Notes: generated from the sequence alone by a model not told the origin. A stretch of DNA of 64,000 nt from Gemmatimonadota bacterium (GCA_028874335.1 JAPPJY010000039.1:1-64000), one strand, 5' to 3'. Positions 44,129-54,533 are shown, numbered from the stretch's first letter. Numbers and translations are program-made.

Positions 44129-44905
44129 ATGAAGACCGCGCTGTGCACGATCGCGTTTAAAGACAGGCCGTTCGAGGACGTCCTGGATCTTGCCGTCAGG
44201 GCCGGTTTCGACGGTGTCGAGCCGTGGGGAAAACCGGATCATATGCCCGTTGAGTACAAGGCGGAGGAGAACCAGCGGATCGCCCGGGCCATCCGGGAGC
44301 GAGGGTTGGAAGTATCGCAGTACGGATCGTACATCAATCCGGTCTCGGGCGGATTCGAACGGGAGATGGCGGAAGGACTGGATACCGCATCCGACCTGGG
44401 TACGGACAGAATCCGGGTATGGGCGGGGTCCTGCGGTACGGACGAAGCGACAGACGAGGACTGGCGGAGGGCGATTTCCGGATTCCGCCGGTTCGCCGAC
44501 CGCGCCGCTGACCGGGGCGTGAGCCTTGTGCTGGAAATGCACCTGGGATACCTGTGCGATACGGCCGGGGGCAGTCTGAGATTGGTGGAGGGCGTGGACC
44601 GGCCCAATTTTCTTTTGAACTTCCAGCCGATGTACACGGACGGCGCCTCACGGGTCATTGCGGTGGCGCGGCAGGTGGCGCCGCACGTGGCAACCGTGCA
44701 CGCCCAGAACTATGCCGCTCGGGGGCGGAACGAGCGCAGCCTGATATCGGCCGGGTACGTGGATTACCGCGCGGTCGTCCGGGAGCTTTCCGCGGCGGGT
44801 TTCGACGGTTATCTGGAAGTCGAGTTCGTCAGGGAGGACGATCCGGAGGCCGCGCTGATGGCGGATGCCGCGTTTCTACGCACGTTGTGCGAGCCGACAG
44901 ATTGA
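44129..44905 (+). CDS. Sugar phosphate isomerase/epimerase-like TIM-barrel protein
   Basis: This 258 aa protein is of the xylose-isomerase-like superfamily, with Glu in LVLEMHLG, a FQP segment where Asp is usually found (LNFQPMY), His in TVHAQNYAA and Glu in YLEVEFV. The missing Asp at the second metal position suggests altered chemistry or a different metal site. It starts MKTALCTIAF, with GGAGGCGGGG upstream. A CBM9-like secreted protein gene follows 31 nt later. Confidence 0.83.
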   Translation: MKTALCTIAFKDRPFEDVLDLAVRAGFDGVEPWGKPDHMPVEYKAEENQRIARAIRERGLEVSQYGSYINPVSGGFEREMAEGLDTASDLGTDRIRVWAGSCGTDEATDEDWRRAISGFRRFADRAADRGVSLVLEMHLGYLCDTAGGSLRLVEGVDRPNFLLNFQPMYTDGASRVIAVARQVAPHVATVHAQNYAARGRNERSLISAGYVDYRAVVRELSAAGFDGYLEVEFVREDDPEAALMADAAFLRTLCEPTD

Positions 44906-44936
44906 CCTCGATTGCCAGGAAAAGGAGGGGGGGAAG

Positions 44937-45692
44937 ATGGAGTTTCTGCTGGCGTGTCTTGTTATCGCGGCGGTATTGACGGCGGTGGGTTCGGCGCATG
45001 CCGAAGGTCGGCCGGGCTACACGATCTATCGCGCCGGAACGCCGATCACGGTCGATGGACGACTGGACGAACCCGCGTGGGTGGCGGCGCCCGACGTGGG
45101 CGCGTTCGTTTTCCCCTGGTACATCGACGGCAAACAGGAGCAGACCGTAGCCAAGATGCTCTGGAACGATACCCATCTGTACGTGTCGTACATCTGTGAA
45201 GACGCCCATATCTGGGCCGACCACACCCGGCGCAACAGCGAAGTGTACGATGACGACTGTGTGGAGGTGTTTGCCGCGCCGGACCCCGACCGCCCGCACG
45301 TCTATTTCAATATCGAGATGAACGTACTGAGCATTTTTCTGGACCGGTTCAATCCGAAGGGGGCGGGTGTGATCGACGACACCGGGTGGCGGGCAACGGA
45401 CCTTCAGGTGTCGACGTTTATCGAGGGTACGTTGAACGACGACGAGGATACCGACTCGTACTGGGTCCTGGAGGCTGCCATACCCTTAGAGAATTTCGGG
45501 GGCGTTGCGAAGAACACGCCGCCGGCTCCGGGCGACGTGTGGAACCTGAACCTGAACCGGCTTGGCGGCAAGACCAACGCCCAGTTCAGCCAGTGGCGCC
45601 CCAGCCGGACGCCGGAGCCGCAGTTTCACGCTCCCGATGACTTCGGGCGAGTCATTTTTTCGGACGCGGCGAGTCCGTTCTGGAAGCGGTGA
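44937..45692 (+). CDS. Secreted CBM9-like carbohydrate-binding protein
   Basis: The 251 aa product has a signal peptide (MEFLLACLVIAAVLTAVG, then SAHA). The mature part opens GTPITVDGRLDEPAW and continues with a Trp-containing LWNDTHLYVSYICEDAHIW, the hallmark of CBM9/DOMON-like beta-sandwich domains that bind sugars. DDDCVEVFAAPDPDRPHVYF is also typical. No catalytic domain is attached. A very strong ribosome site (AAGGAGGGG) precedes the ATG. Confidence 0.82.
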   Translation: MEFLLACLVIAAVLTAVGSAHAEGRPGYTIYRAGTPITVDGRLDEPAWVAAPDVGAFVFPWYIDGKQEQTVAKMLWNDTHLYVSYICEDAHIWADHTRRNSEVYDDDCVEVFAAPDPDRPHVYFNIEMNVLSIFLDRFNPKGAGVIDDTGWRATDLQVSTFIEGTLNDDEDTDSYWVLEAAIPLENFGGVAKNTPPAPGDVWNLNLNRLGGKTNAQFSQWRPSRTPEPQFHAPDDFGRVIFSDAASPFWKR

Positions 45693-45747
45693 CGATCTGA
45701 CGCGGACCGCCACGACCGGCGGACTCCGACAGCAGAGGGTTTGCCTG

Positions 45748-46500
45748 ATGCTTAGCGCGCGTACTCTGGCACTGACAGGGCTCATTCTGGCCGCCGCGGG
45801 CGGCGCTCCTGCAGAAGAGATCCGGGAAATACAGGTCCTCGTGGACCGAATGGACCGCCTGTACCGAAGCGAAACCAGTTACGCAGAACTGGAGATGGAA
45901 ATCCGGACGCCCCACTGGCGGCGGACGCTTCGGATGAAGATGTGGACCGAAGGAATGCGCAAGACCTTTGTCACCATACTGGCGCCGAAGAAGGAAGCCG
46001 GTACCTCGACTCTGCGTGTGGGCGCTGAGATGTGGAACTATTTTCCCAGGATCAACAAAGTCATCAAGGTTCCGCCTTCGATGATGATGGGGTCCTGGAT
46101 GGGCTCGGATTTTACCAATGACGACCTGGTGAAGGAGAGTTCGCTGGCGGTGGACTACCAGCCCGCCTTCGGGACGACGGGGAACGACTCCATGTACGAA
46201 ATCGTGCTGATTCCCAGGGAGGAGACGCCCACGGTATGGGGCAGGATCGTACTCACGATCCGAAAGTCCGATCTGATACCGGTGTCGTACGTGTACTTCG
46301 ACGAGAGTGGCGATCCGATGCGGGAGATGACGTTATCGGGTCCCAGGGATTTCGGTGGAAGAACCTTGCCCGCGGTGCTGGAAATGAAGCCCTTGAAGAA
46401 AGAAGGGCACCGTACGGTGATACGATACCTTGATGCACAATTTGACAGGGGCCTGCCGAAGGACACGTTTACCCGTCGGAATCTCAGGCGCCGCAGATGA
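45748..46500 (+). CDS. LolA-like outer-membrane lipoprotein-sorting protein
   Basis: The 250 aa product has a signal peptide (LSARTLALTGLILAAAG) and then a LolA/LolB-like fold: YAELEMEIRTPHWRRTLRMKM, EMWNYFPRINKVIKVPPSMM, GSWMGSDFTNDDLVK. This is the family pattern annotated as lipoprotein-sorting proteins, found next to FtsX-type ABC permeases. It probably carries a lipid or lipoprotein across the periplasm. It precedes two permeases, an ATPase and a barrel, consistent with one export route. Confidence 0.87.
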   Translation: MLSARTLALTGLILAAAGGAPAEEIREIQVLVDRMDRLYRSETSYAELEMEIRTPHWRRTLRMKMWTEGMRKTFVTILAPKKEAGTSTLRVGAEMWNYFPRINKVIKVPPSMMMGSWMGSDFTNDDLVKESSLAVDYQPAFGTTGNDSMYEIVLIPREETPTVWGRIVLTIRKSDLIPVSYVYFDESGDPMREMTLSGPRDFGGRTLPAVLEMKPLKKEGHRTVIRYLDAQFDRGLPKDTFTRRNLRRRR

Positions 46501-46504
46501 TCCG

Positions 46505-46750
46505 GACACAGCGGACCGTCCCACGGAATTCTCTTGTGTTTCGCAGTCTCGTATTCTCGCCTTTCGTATTCTCGTATTCTCGTAGTTTCGTTTTCTCGCA
46601 GTCTCGCGCCTTTCGTAGTTTCGTCTTCTCGTAGTTTCGCGCCTTTCGTAGTTTCGTTTTTTTGTTTATTCGTAGTTTAGTTTTCGGTTCTTAGTTTTTA
46701 GTCGTTTCGTGTTTCGCCTTTCGTTTATTCGTCGTCTCGTTTACTCGTAG
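46505..46750. repeat. Degenerate short-period low-complexity array
   Basis: About 245 bp are made of overlapping 10-12 bp motifs such as TCGTAGTTTCG, TCGTATTCTCG and CGCCTTTCGTAGTTTCG. The bias is strong: C and T with G on the plus strand, very little A. It lies between the LolA-like gene and the first permease and reaches almost to the permease start codon. No ribosome site is visible in it. Confidence 0.85.
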
Positions 46751-46757
46751 TCTATTT

Positions 46758-47972
46758 ATGGTGCTCAGAATCGCGTTTCGGAATTGCTTTCGCCAGCGGC
46801 GGCGGTCGGTGTTGACCCTGGCGGCAATGGCGGGCGGTTTCGCGCTGTGCTCGCTGTCCATCGGGATTTCGGATGGCACGTATCTTGGGCTGATCGAGGC
46901 GTTTACCAGAGACCGGACAGGCCACATTCAGATTCATGGCGAGGGCTATCTTGACAGACCCACCCTGTACAATACCATCGACGATCCGGATCGGGTGGGG
47001 GAGACCGTCGAGTCTCTGGACGTTGTCGCGGCATGGACGCCCCGGGTGTATTCGCCGGTACTGGCCGCGGCGGGAAACAAGACCACGGGGGCGCGGATTG
47101 TCGGCGTGTTGCCCGGACGCGAAGCACGTACAACCCGTCTCAGATTACAGGTGTCGGCGGGTCGGTTTCTGACAGGGCGACCCGGGTTGGAGGTGATGCT
47201 GGGCCATGGACTGGCGGAGGCGTTGGGCGCAACCACCGGCGGTGAGGTGATCTTGATCGGGCAGGCAGCGGACGGTTCCATTGCCAACGACGTCTACCGC
47301 GTTGTGGGAATCGTGGGTGACGCCAGGGACCCGTACCAGCGCGTCGCCCTGTATATGCACCTCGAGGAGGCGCAGCGTTTCCTGGAGTTGGGTCGTCGCG
47401 TCCACGAAGTGGCGGTTGTGCTTGCGGACGCCTCGGCTTCGGAGCGTGTCGCCGGTCAACTGGAGGGCCTTCTGACCCGCGGTCCGGTGGAGGTCTCGCC
47501 GTGGCAGGTGGTAGAGAAGGCGTTTTACCGGGCGATGCAGGCCGACCTCCAGGGAATGTGGATATCGCTCGGCATCATCAATTTGATCGTGGCCATCGGC
47601 GTGTTGAATACGGTATTGATGGCCATTATGGAGCGTACACGGGAATTCGGCGTGCTGCGGGCGCTGGGTACGCGACCGGCTGCCGTGTTTCTCCTGATTC
47701 TGGTCGAGACCGCCCTTCTATCGGTTTTGGGCGCGCTGGTCGGCGGTGTACTGGGCGTCATCTCCAACACCGTCCTGGCCAAACACGGTATCCTCTACCC
47801 GACGCCCGTGGAATACGGCGGCTATGTCTTCGATCGGCTGATCAGTATGGTTTCATTCCGTTCGGTCTGGATACCGGCGGTGCTGACCTTCAGCACCGCC
47901 GTTCTTGTGAGTCTGATCCCGGCGACGCGCGCGGCCAGAGTCGCACCCGCAAGGGCGATGCGGACACATTAG
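46758..47972 (+). CDS. ABC transporter permease, MacB/FtsX type (first)
   Basis: The 404 aa inner-membrane protein has one N-terminal transmembrane helix, a periplasmic MacB-PCD-like domain (about residues 45-240) and three C-terminal helices of the FtsX domain (NLIVAIGVLNTVLMAIMERTREFGVLRALG). This layout is shared with LolC/LolE and MacB, which extract substrates from the membrane outer face. No ribosome site is seen before the ATG because the low-complexity array abuts it. A later start cannot be excluded. Confidence 0.9.
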   Translation: MVLRIAFRNCFRQRRRSVLTLAAMAGGFALCSLSIGISDGTYLGLIEAFTRDRTGHIQIHGEGYLDRPTLYNTIDDPDRVGETVESLDVVAAWTPRVYSPVLAAAGNKTTGARIVGVLPGREARTTRLRLQVSAGRFLTGRPGLEVMLGHGLAEALGATTGGEVILIGQAADGSIANDVYRVVGIVGDARDPYQRVALYMHLEEAQRFLELGRRVHEVAVVLADASASERVAGQLEGLLTRGPVEVSPWQVVEKAFYRAMQADLQGMWISLGIINLIVAIGVLNTVLMAIMERTREFGVLRALGTRPAAVFLLILVETALLSVLGALVGGVLGVISNTVLAKHGILYPTPVEYGGYVFDRLISMVSFRSVWIPAVLTFSTAVLVSLIPATRAARVAPARAMRTH

Positions 47973-48012
47973 GGCGATACTGTACGCGTCCGCACGCAAT
48001 CCGGGTGGCCCG

Positions 48013-49254
48013 GTGAAAGTACCCTTCATGCCGTTTCTGATTAAAATGGCCTGGATGAATTCCTTTCGAAACGCGCGACGGACGTTGCTTGCCGGCCTCG
48101 CGATCGGAATCGGGCTGGCGGCGTTGATCTTCACCGACGGCCTGATGATCGGAATGTCCGACTCCATTGTACGAATTGCGACGGACACCTTCATGGGGCA
48201 CGGCCAGGTACACGCGAAGGGATTCAGGAGTACCCGCGACGTGGCGCGGGTCGTGAAAGGGCTGCCAGGCGTCCTGGAACGCCTGAGGGCCGATCCGGAA
48301 GTGGAACGCTTTTCACTGCGGGTGCAGACGCCCGGAATGCTGGCTTCGCCCGCCACGTCCGGCACCGTGCTGCTCTACGGGGTCGACCCCGGCCTCGAAA
48401 GGCCGTTCTCCAGGGTTGACGAGGCCATCGTAGAAGGGTCGTTCCTCAAACGGAAAGACCGGCGCAAGATCCTGCTGGGGTCGAAGCTGGCGGAAGCGTT
48501 GGAGATTGGCTTGGGCGACCGGGTAGTAGTGACCGCGGCTGAGGCGGAATCCGGCGAATTGGCCCAGGAGATGTTCCGCGTGGGGGGGATCTTCCACTTT
48601 GATGTCCGCGAACTGGATGGCGGGGTGGGTTTCGCGCATATCGAGGCCGTGCAGCGCCTGCTTGGACTTCCGGGCGAGGTGCACGAGATCGCCATCCACT
48701 TCAAGTCGTTTTCGGGAAACGAGGCGGCGGACGCCGGCTTCCGGTCGCGATTCTCGCGGGACGGAAACGAAGCCAGAAGCTGGCGGGAACTGATGCCCCA
48801 GCTCAGCGCGGTTCTGGATATGTCCGGGTTCTCGTCGCTGATTGTAGGCATCATCCTGTTTGCGGTGGTTTCACTGGGCATTGTCAACACCCTGTTCATG
48901 TCGCTTCACGAACGGATGTTCGAGTACGGGGTGCTCCGGGCGGTGGGCACGCGTCCGGGGCGAATGGCGATGATGATCCTGTTCGAAGTGGGCACGCTCT
49001 CGTTGTTCAGCATCCTGGTCGGATGCTGTATCGGGTTCGTTGTGACTTTCCTGTATTCCGTTCAGGGAATCGACTACACGGGCATCGAGTTCGCGGGCGT
49101 GACCCTGAAGGAGATGATTTATCCGGTGCTTCGGCTGGAGCAGTTCGTCCTGTTTCCGATGTGTGTATTCCTCTTTACACTCGTCGCCGGGATCTATCCT
49201 GCCATGTACGCCGCGCGGCTGAAACCCGCGCAGGCGATGAAGGCGTACGAATGA
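48013..49254 (+). CDS. ABC transporter permease, MacB/FtsX type (second)
   Basis: The 413 aa permease has the same 1+3 helix topology as the preceding gene (NSFRNARRTLLAGLAIGIGL at the N-terminus, LHERMFEYGVLRAVGTRPG in the FtsX domain). Together the two probably form a heterodimer like LolC/LolE. GTG or TTG starts slightly downstream are possible; an ATG (MPFLIKMAW) lies near 48028. The ATPase gene follows 28 nt later. Confidence 0.9.
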   Translation: MKVPFMPFLIKMAWMNSFRNARRTLLAGLAIGIGLAALIFTDGLMIGMSDSIVRIATDTFMGHGQVHAKGFRSTRDVARVVKGLPGVLERLRADPEVERFSLRVQTPGMLASPATSGTVLLYGVDPGLERPFSRVDEAIVEGSFLKRKDRRKILLGSKLAEALEIGLGDRVVVTAAEAESGELAQEMFRVGGIFHFDVRELDGGVGFAHIEAVQRLLGLPGEVHEIAIHFKSFSGNEAADAGFRSRFSRDGNEARSWRELMPQLSAVLDMSGFSSLIVGIILFAVVSLGIVNTLFMSLHERMFEYGVLRAVGTRPGRMAMMILFEVGTLSLFSILVGCCIGFVVTFLYSVQGIDYTGIEFAGVTLKEMIYPVLRLEQFVLFPMCVFLFTLVAGIYPAMYAARLKPAQAMKAYE

Positions 49255-49282
49255 ACGCGAAACGGTGGAACTGGAGTGTCGC

Positions 49283-49964
<682 letters not shown>

Positions 49965-49987
<23 letters not shown>

Positions 49988-51227
49988 TTGTTCACGCCCG
50001 CCAGCGCACGGGTTGTTCCTGTGTTTTCCGGTTCTTTTGGTTTTGATTTCAACGAGGGGGTCGACGGAGGAAGGCCGGTTCAGGCTGAACGGATACGCGA
50101 AGTCCTTTGCCCTGTTACATCAGCCGGTATCCGTCCCCGAAATCCGGAACCCGGAATCCCGGCGGATCTGGTTGAACCGTGTTCGCACAAAGCTGCTCTG
50201 GCGTCCGGCATACGTCGTTTCCGGCGAGTTCGCGTATGAGTTGTCCGTACGAGCGACGGGGTCGCCTTCCTCCGGAGCGGCGTGGGCGGCGGCGCCTTCG
50301 CTGTTCGACTACCGGGTGAGGGATCTCGGGACCAGACTGTATCCCCGCAATGACGCAGCGGATCGCGGATTTACCGTAACCCAGAATCTGGACCGTGCGG
50401 TGGTGACGGTTTCGCTGCCGCGCGCGGAACTCCACGTTGGCCGGCAGGTCGTCGCTTTCGGTTCTGCACGTGCGGTGAACCCGACCGACGTCGTCGCGCC
50501 CTACTCTCCGGAAGTGCTGGACAAGGAAGAACGCGTTGGGGTGGACGCCATCAGGTTGCGGGTGCCGGTTGGAATGATGGGCGAGCTGGACGCCGGCGTG
50601 GTACCGGGGCGGGATGTTTCGACACGGAGCGGGGCGGGCTTTGTTCGCGGCAGTTTCATTTCGCGCGGCGTAGATGTCTATCTGACCGCGATGGGGTACC
50701 GGGACCATCTGCTCCTGGGCATGGACTTCGCGGGATCTCTGGGGGACGCGGGGGCCTGGCTGGAGGCGGCGTGGATCAGAAGACCGGACGGCCGGTCGTT
50801 TCTGCGGATTTCGACAGGTCTCGATCATCGATTCCCGAACGGAATCTACGGAACCCTTGAGTATCACCTGAACGGCGCCGGAGTTTCCCGCACAGGCGAC
50901 TATTTCAAGCTGCTTGACGACCGGACCTATACCGCCGGGGGCGTGTTCCTGCTGGGGAGGCACTACGTGGCGCCAGGTCTGGCGTGGCAACTCACGCCGC
51001 TCTGGTCGGTCCGTCTGCCCGTTCTGTGGAACCTTTCGGACCGGTCAGCGTTCCTCTCGCCCGCGTTTGAGTACGGGTGCTTTCAGAACGGGTCCGTCTC
51101 CGGCGGCGTGCTTTTCGGGCTTGGCAGGAGCTCCGGCGCGTCTCCTTTCCCGGCTTCCCTGGATGTGCGGTCGGAATTCGGACCGTTTCCGACGCTGGGT
51201 TTCGTGTCCATGAGCTATTATTTCTGA
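49965..51227 (+). CDS. Outer-membrane beta-barrel protein of the export cluster
   Basis: The product is about 420 aa. An N-terminal hydrophobic signal ([15 protein letters not shown]) is followed by a long beta-rich sequence ending FVSMSYYF, with the C-terminal aromatic typical of outer-membrane barrels. Strand-like repeats ([20 protein letters not shown]) resemble DUF1302-type or porin-like proteins found with LolA/FtsX clusters. The gene overlaps the ATPase gene by 23 nt; a downstream TTG is an alternative start. Confidence 0.75.
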
Positions 51228-51240
51228 TGGCCGTGGCGTA

Positions 51241-51261
51241 GCGCGAAATGCCATTTCGCGC
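51241..51261. repeat. Perfect 9 bp palindrome
   Basis: GCGCGAAAT and ATTTCGCGC flank a 3 nt loop between the barrel gene and the dipeptidase gene. It may be an inefficient terminator or an operator; there is no T-run. Confidence 0.55.
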
Positions 51262-51297
51262 CAAATCATCACGTCAAACCTTGAAGTGGAGAGATTC

Positions 51298-52341
51298 ATG
51301 ACCGATCGGAACGACGCTGCACACTTTCATCGGGACGCCCTGGTGATCGATTCGCACAATGATGCGATCGTCAACCACATTCGTCGCGGAAACCTGGGAT
51401 TTTCCGGGAGTCCTCCGCCTGACCGAGACCGCCGGAACGCCAGTGTGGCCGGATTGAGAGGGCTTCTGGACCGGTCGGCGCTGGAGTCCCCGGTACAGAT
51501 CGATTTTCCGAAGATGCGGACGGGTGGCCTGGACGCCGCCTTCTTCGCCGTCGACGTCACGCTTGCCGTGAAGAACCATCTGACCTATGGGTTGGATGCA
51601 TTGGGGTTTTTCGACTCCGAACTGGCGGCGCACGAGGGCGACGTGGTGTTGGCGAAAGCCGCGGGCGATATCGTACGCGCAAAACAGGACGGCAAGCTGG
51701 CTGTGATTCTGGCGATCGAGAACAGTGACGGGGTGGAGGGAAGCATTAACGTGCTTCGCATGCTGCACAGGGTGGGCGTGCGATCGATCGGACTGACGCA
51801 CGATGTGAGCAGCCTGGCGGCGGACGGAAATGCCGAGGCGCGCAGCCGGGGCGGACTCACGCGGTTCGGGGTACGGCTTGTGGAGGAGATGAACGACCTG
51901 GGGATGCTGGTGGACGTTTCTCACATCAGCGAGGCAGGATTCTGGGACGTGATGGAGGTATCACAGAAACCGGTGATCGCTTCGCACAGCAACTGCAAGG
52001 CGCTTTGCGACCACCCGAGAAACCTGAGCAACGAGCAGATCAGGGCAGTGGCGAAGAATGGCGGGTCGATCGGCGTGACTTTCGTGCCCCGTTTTGTCGA
52101 TAAGTCGACGCCCACGTTCGCCCGTCTTCTCGACCACGTCGATCACATCGTGCAGCTTGCAGGCGCGGGCCACGCGGGCATCGGATCGGACTTCGACGGC
52201 GGAGGAACGCTGCTTGACGACGCGACCTCGTTTCCGAGGATTTCCGACGGATTGCTGGCCAGGGGTTATTCAGAAGGCGATGTCCGTAAGGTTCTCGGCG
52301 GGAACCACCTCAGGGTGCTGAGGGAGGCCATTGGCAACTGA
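51298..52341 (+). CDS. Membrane dipeptidase (renal dipeptidase family, M19)
   Basis: This zinc-dependent dipeptidase has 347 aa. The metal ligands appear as SHNDAI (HxD), AIENSD (bridging Glu), VDVSHIS (His), SHSNCKAL (His) and GIGSDFDG (Asp). No signal peptide is present, so the bacterial enzyme is cytoplasmic and probably cleaves dipeptides, including D-amino-acid-containing ones. TGGAGAG lies 6 nt before the ATG at 51298; GTG 51286 is a weaker alternative. Confidence 0.93.
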   Translation: MTDRNDAAHFHRDALVIDSHNDAIVNHIRRGNLGFSGSPPPDRDRRNASVAGLRGLLDRSALESPVQIDFPKMRTGGLDAAFFAVDVTLAVKNHLTYGLDALGFFDSELAAHEGDVVLAKAAGDIVRAKQDGKLAVILAIENSDGVEGSINVLRMLHRVGVRSIGLTHDVSSLAADGNAEARSRGGLTRFGVRLVEEMNDLGMLVDVSHISEAGFWDVMEVSQKPVIASHSNCKALCDHPRNLSNEQIRAVAKNGGSIGVTFVPRFVDKSTPTFARLLDHVDHIVQLAGAGHAGIGSDFDGGGTLLDDATSFPRISDGLLARGYSEGDVRKVLGGNHLRVLREAIGN

Positions 52342-52428
52342 CACCTGCATGCAAGTCCCAATCGGCCGGATCGCGCGCCTGTCTCGCACGGTGACGAGCA
52401 GCTCGTGCGGGGCCGGATCGATTTGGCG

Positions 52429-53298
52429 CTATCCGATGGACGGGACCTCGACTTTCTTTTTCTCGCGGATGGACTTTTCAAGCGCTTCCAGCACGGCAAC
52501 CGGCATGAGCATGGACTCGCGGGTTTCATCGGTGTTGCCTGTCTTGAACATGTCGCAAAACGCCCTTGCGCCGCCCAGATAAGGGTTCTCGTCGTAGCCG
52601 ATCGTACGGTCGACGCGCCCCTTTTCGCAGATGACCGAGACATGGAAGGCGCTGTGACCGTCGGTGAAGAGATTGAGCGTGGAGACGGAGCCGCTCGACG
52701 AATACAGCGTTCCGGTGTGGTTATGCTCGCCCAGGTTGACCTGCGCGTGGGTCACGTCGTTGTCGAGCAGTCGCACGGCCATGTCCACCTGGTGGATGCC
52801 ATAGAAGAAGACGCCGCCCCACTCGGATTCGATGTCGCACGGCCCGGTGGTAACCACCGAGACAACCCGCCCCAGATCGGCGATATCGTTCTTGAGCCGG
52901 GTGAAGGACGCCTGTCTGGGTAACACCGAGAAGGAGCAGACCGGGACCCCGAGTTCCAATGCGCGGTCCAGAAAGCGCCTGCCCTCCTCGACCCGATAGC
53001 AGAACGGCTTGTCCACGAATACGGGGATTCCGGCTTCGATCAGCGGCCAGACCGCGGGCAGGTGGTATTTCGCATCGCGATGGTCCACGCACGCGGCGTC
53101 GACCTGGCCGATCATCTCTTCGGGCTGCTCGACGATATTCGGAATCTGTCCCCGGTCCTGGGCGTCTCTGGCGTACCGGGCGGCTTCGCCCCAGACGTGG
53201 GTGACGCGGCAGCCCGGTACTTTTTTGTCGATATTCAGCGTTTTCGAAATGGCGACGGTGTGGCTGTTTTCCGCACCGACGATGCCAATGTTGATCAT
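52429..53298 (-). CDS. Gfo/Idh/MocA family oxidoreductase
   Basis: This NAD(P)-dependent dehydrogenase of 289 aa has an N-terminal Rossmann fold (NIGIVGAENSH), FVDKPFCY matching the EKP motif with Asp-Lys-Pro, and a C-terminal alpha/beta domain (FFYGIHQVDMAVRLLD, including the catalytic-type His and Asp). Members act on sugars, inositols and related polyols. AGGAGG-like GGGAGG lies upstream of the ATG at 53298. It follows the ManD-like gene by 35 nt and is likely in the same operon. Confidence 0.9.
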   Translation of the reverse strand: MINIGIVGAENSHTVAISKTLNIDKKVPGCRVTHVWGEAARYARDAQDRGQIPNIVEQPEEMIGQVDAACVDHRDAKYHLPAVWPLIEAGIPVFVDKPFCYRVEEGRRFLDRALELGVPVCSFSVLPRQASFTRLKNDIADLGRVVSVVTTGPCDIESEWGGVFFYGIHQVDMAVRLLDNDVTHAQVNLGEHNHTGTLYSSSGSVSTLNLFTDGHSAFHVSVICEKGRVDRTIGYDENPYLGGARAFCDMFKTGNTDETRESMLMPVAVLEALEKSIREKKKVEVPSIG

Positions 53299-53333
53299 GT
53301 TGTGCCTCCCTGGTTGGGGGTTCAAGCCTGCGG

Positions 53334-54533
53334 TCAGGGTCGGGCAGGCGAGCCGTCGGGCAGGCGGGCCTGCGTCCAGTCGATGATTTCATCCTGACAG
53401 GGATACTTCGAGGCGAGGTCCTCGTCGACGTCGATTCCGAGGCCGGGCCGGCTGTTGGGATACATGTAACCGCCTTTGACTTCGGGCGTACCGGGGAAGA
53501 TTTCGCACACGCGTTCGTCAAACCGGCACCACTCCTGGATACCGAAGTTGGGCGCCCAGAGGTCCAGGTGCAGATTGGCGGCGTGTCCGACCGGAGAAAC
53601 GTCACCCGGCCCGTGCCAGGCGGTGCGGATGCCGTACATGCCGGCGAATGCCGCCACGTTGCGGGCCGGCGTCAGGCCGCCCATCTGGCTGATATGCATT
53701 CGGATGAAGTCGATCAGCCGGTCCTGGATGAGCGGCGTCCACTCCCGCGGATGATTGAAGAGTTCCCCCATGGCGATCGGCGTGGCGCATTGCCGCCGGA
53801 TGTTGCGGAACCACTCCAGGTCTTCCGGCGCGAGCGGGTCCTCGAGGAAGAACAGCTTGAAGGGCTCCGCGTCTTTTGCGAACTGTACCGCGTCTATCGG
53901 TACGAGACGCTCGTGAATGTCGTGGAGGAGTTCGACGTGCGGGGACGTGTTTGCGCGGACGTGCCCGATCATGTCGAGGACCCCGCGCGCGTATTCCCGT
54001 GGGTCGTAGTACGCCCCTTCCGGCGCCCCATCAGGTGAGCGCAGGCGTGACGTCCGTCCTCCGTACCCGCCCATCTGCACGCGGATGTGCTGATAGCCCT
54101 GTTCATGGAATCTCAGGACGTTGTCCAGGACTTCGTTCTTCTCCCCGCCGTCGGCGTGCGCGTAACAGGCTGCGGCTTCGCGGCATTTGCCGCCCAGAAG
54201 CTGGTAGACGGGCATCCCCGCGCGCTTGCCCTTGATATCCCACAGCGCCATATCGACGCCGGAAATCGCATTGTTGAGTACGGGCCCGTTGCGCCAGTAT
54301 CCGTTGACCATGGACATCTGCCAGATGTCTTCGATGCGGTCGACGTCGCGTCCGATGAGAAGTGGTTTCAGGTGTTTTTCGAGGGCGGTATGGACGGCGT
54401 GAAACCGCTGGGTAAACGTGGCGCATCCAAGACCGTAGAGGCCCGGTTGGGACGTGACGACTTTGACCACGATCAGGCGCGATCCGGCGGGCTGGGTGAG
54501 GATGGTTCTGACGTCGCGTATGTTGACGGGCAA
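53334..54533 (-). CDS. D-mannonate dehydratase-like enolase superfamily enzyme
   Basis: The 399 aa protein is of the ManD/RspA branch of the enolase superfamily. Signatures are NGYWRNGPVLNNAISGVDMA, HIRVQMGGYG (the ManD Arg), LHDIHERL (Asp, His), FFLEDPLAPED (Glu), MGELFNHP (Glu) and AWHGPGDVSP (His). Many ManD homologues dehydrate mannonate or gluconate to 2-keto-3-deoxygluconate, although some are of low activity. The neighbouring Gfo/Idh/MocA dehydrogenase supports a sugar-acid route. Confidence 0.92.
   Translation of the reverse strand: MPVNIRDVRTILTQPAGSRLIVVKVVTSQPGLYGLGCATFTQRFHAVHTALEKHLKPLLIGRDVDRIEDIWQMSMVNGYWRNGPVLNNAISGVDMALWDIKGKRAGMPVYQLLGGKCREAAACYAHADGGEKNEVLDNVLRFHEQGYQHIRVQMGGYGGRTSRLRSPDGAPEGAYYDPREYARGVLDMIGHVRANTSPHVELLHDIHERLVPIDAVQFAKDAEPFKLFFLEDPLAPEDLEWFRNIRRQCATPIAMGELFNHPREWTPLIQDRLIDFIRMHISQMGGLTPARNVAAFAGMYGIRTAWHGPGDVSPVGHAANLHLDLWAPNFGIQEWCRFDERVCEIFPGTPEVKGGYMYPNSRPGLGIDVDEDLASKYPCQDEIIDWTQARLPDGSPARP

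Noticed and set aside
46505-46750. Possible CRISPR or tandem gene array
   Set aside because: The repeats are 10-12 bp, degenerate and overlapping, with no spacers and no coding potential.
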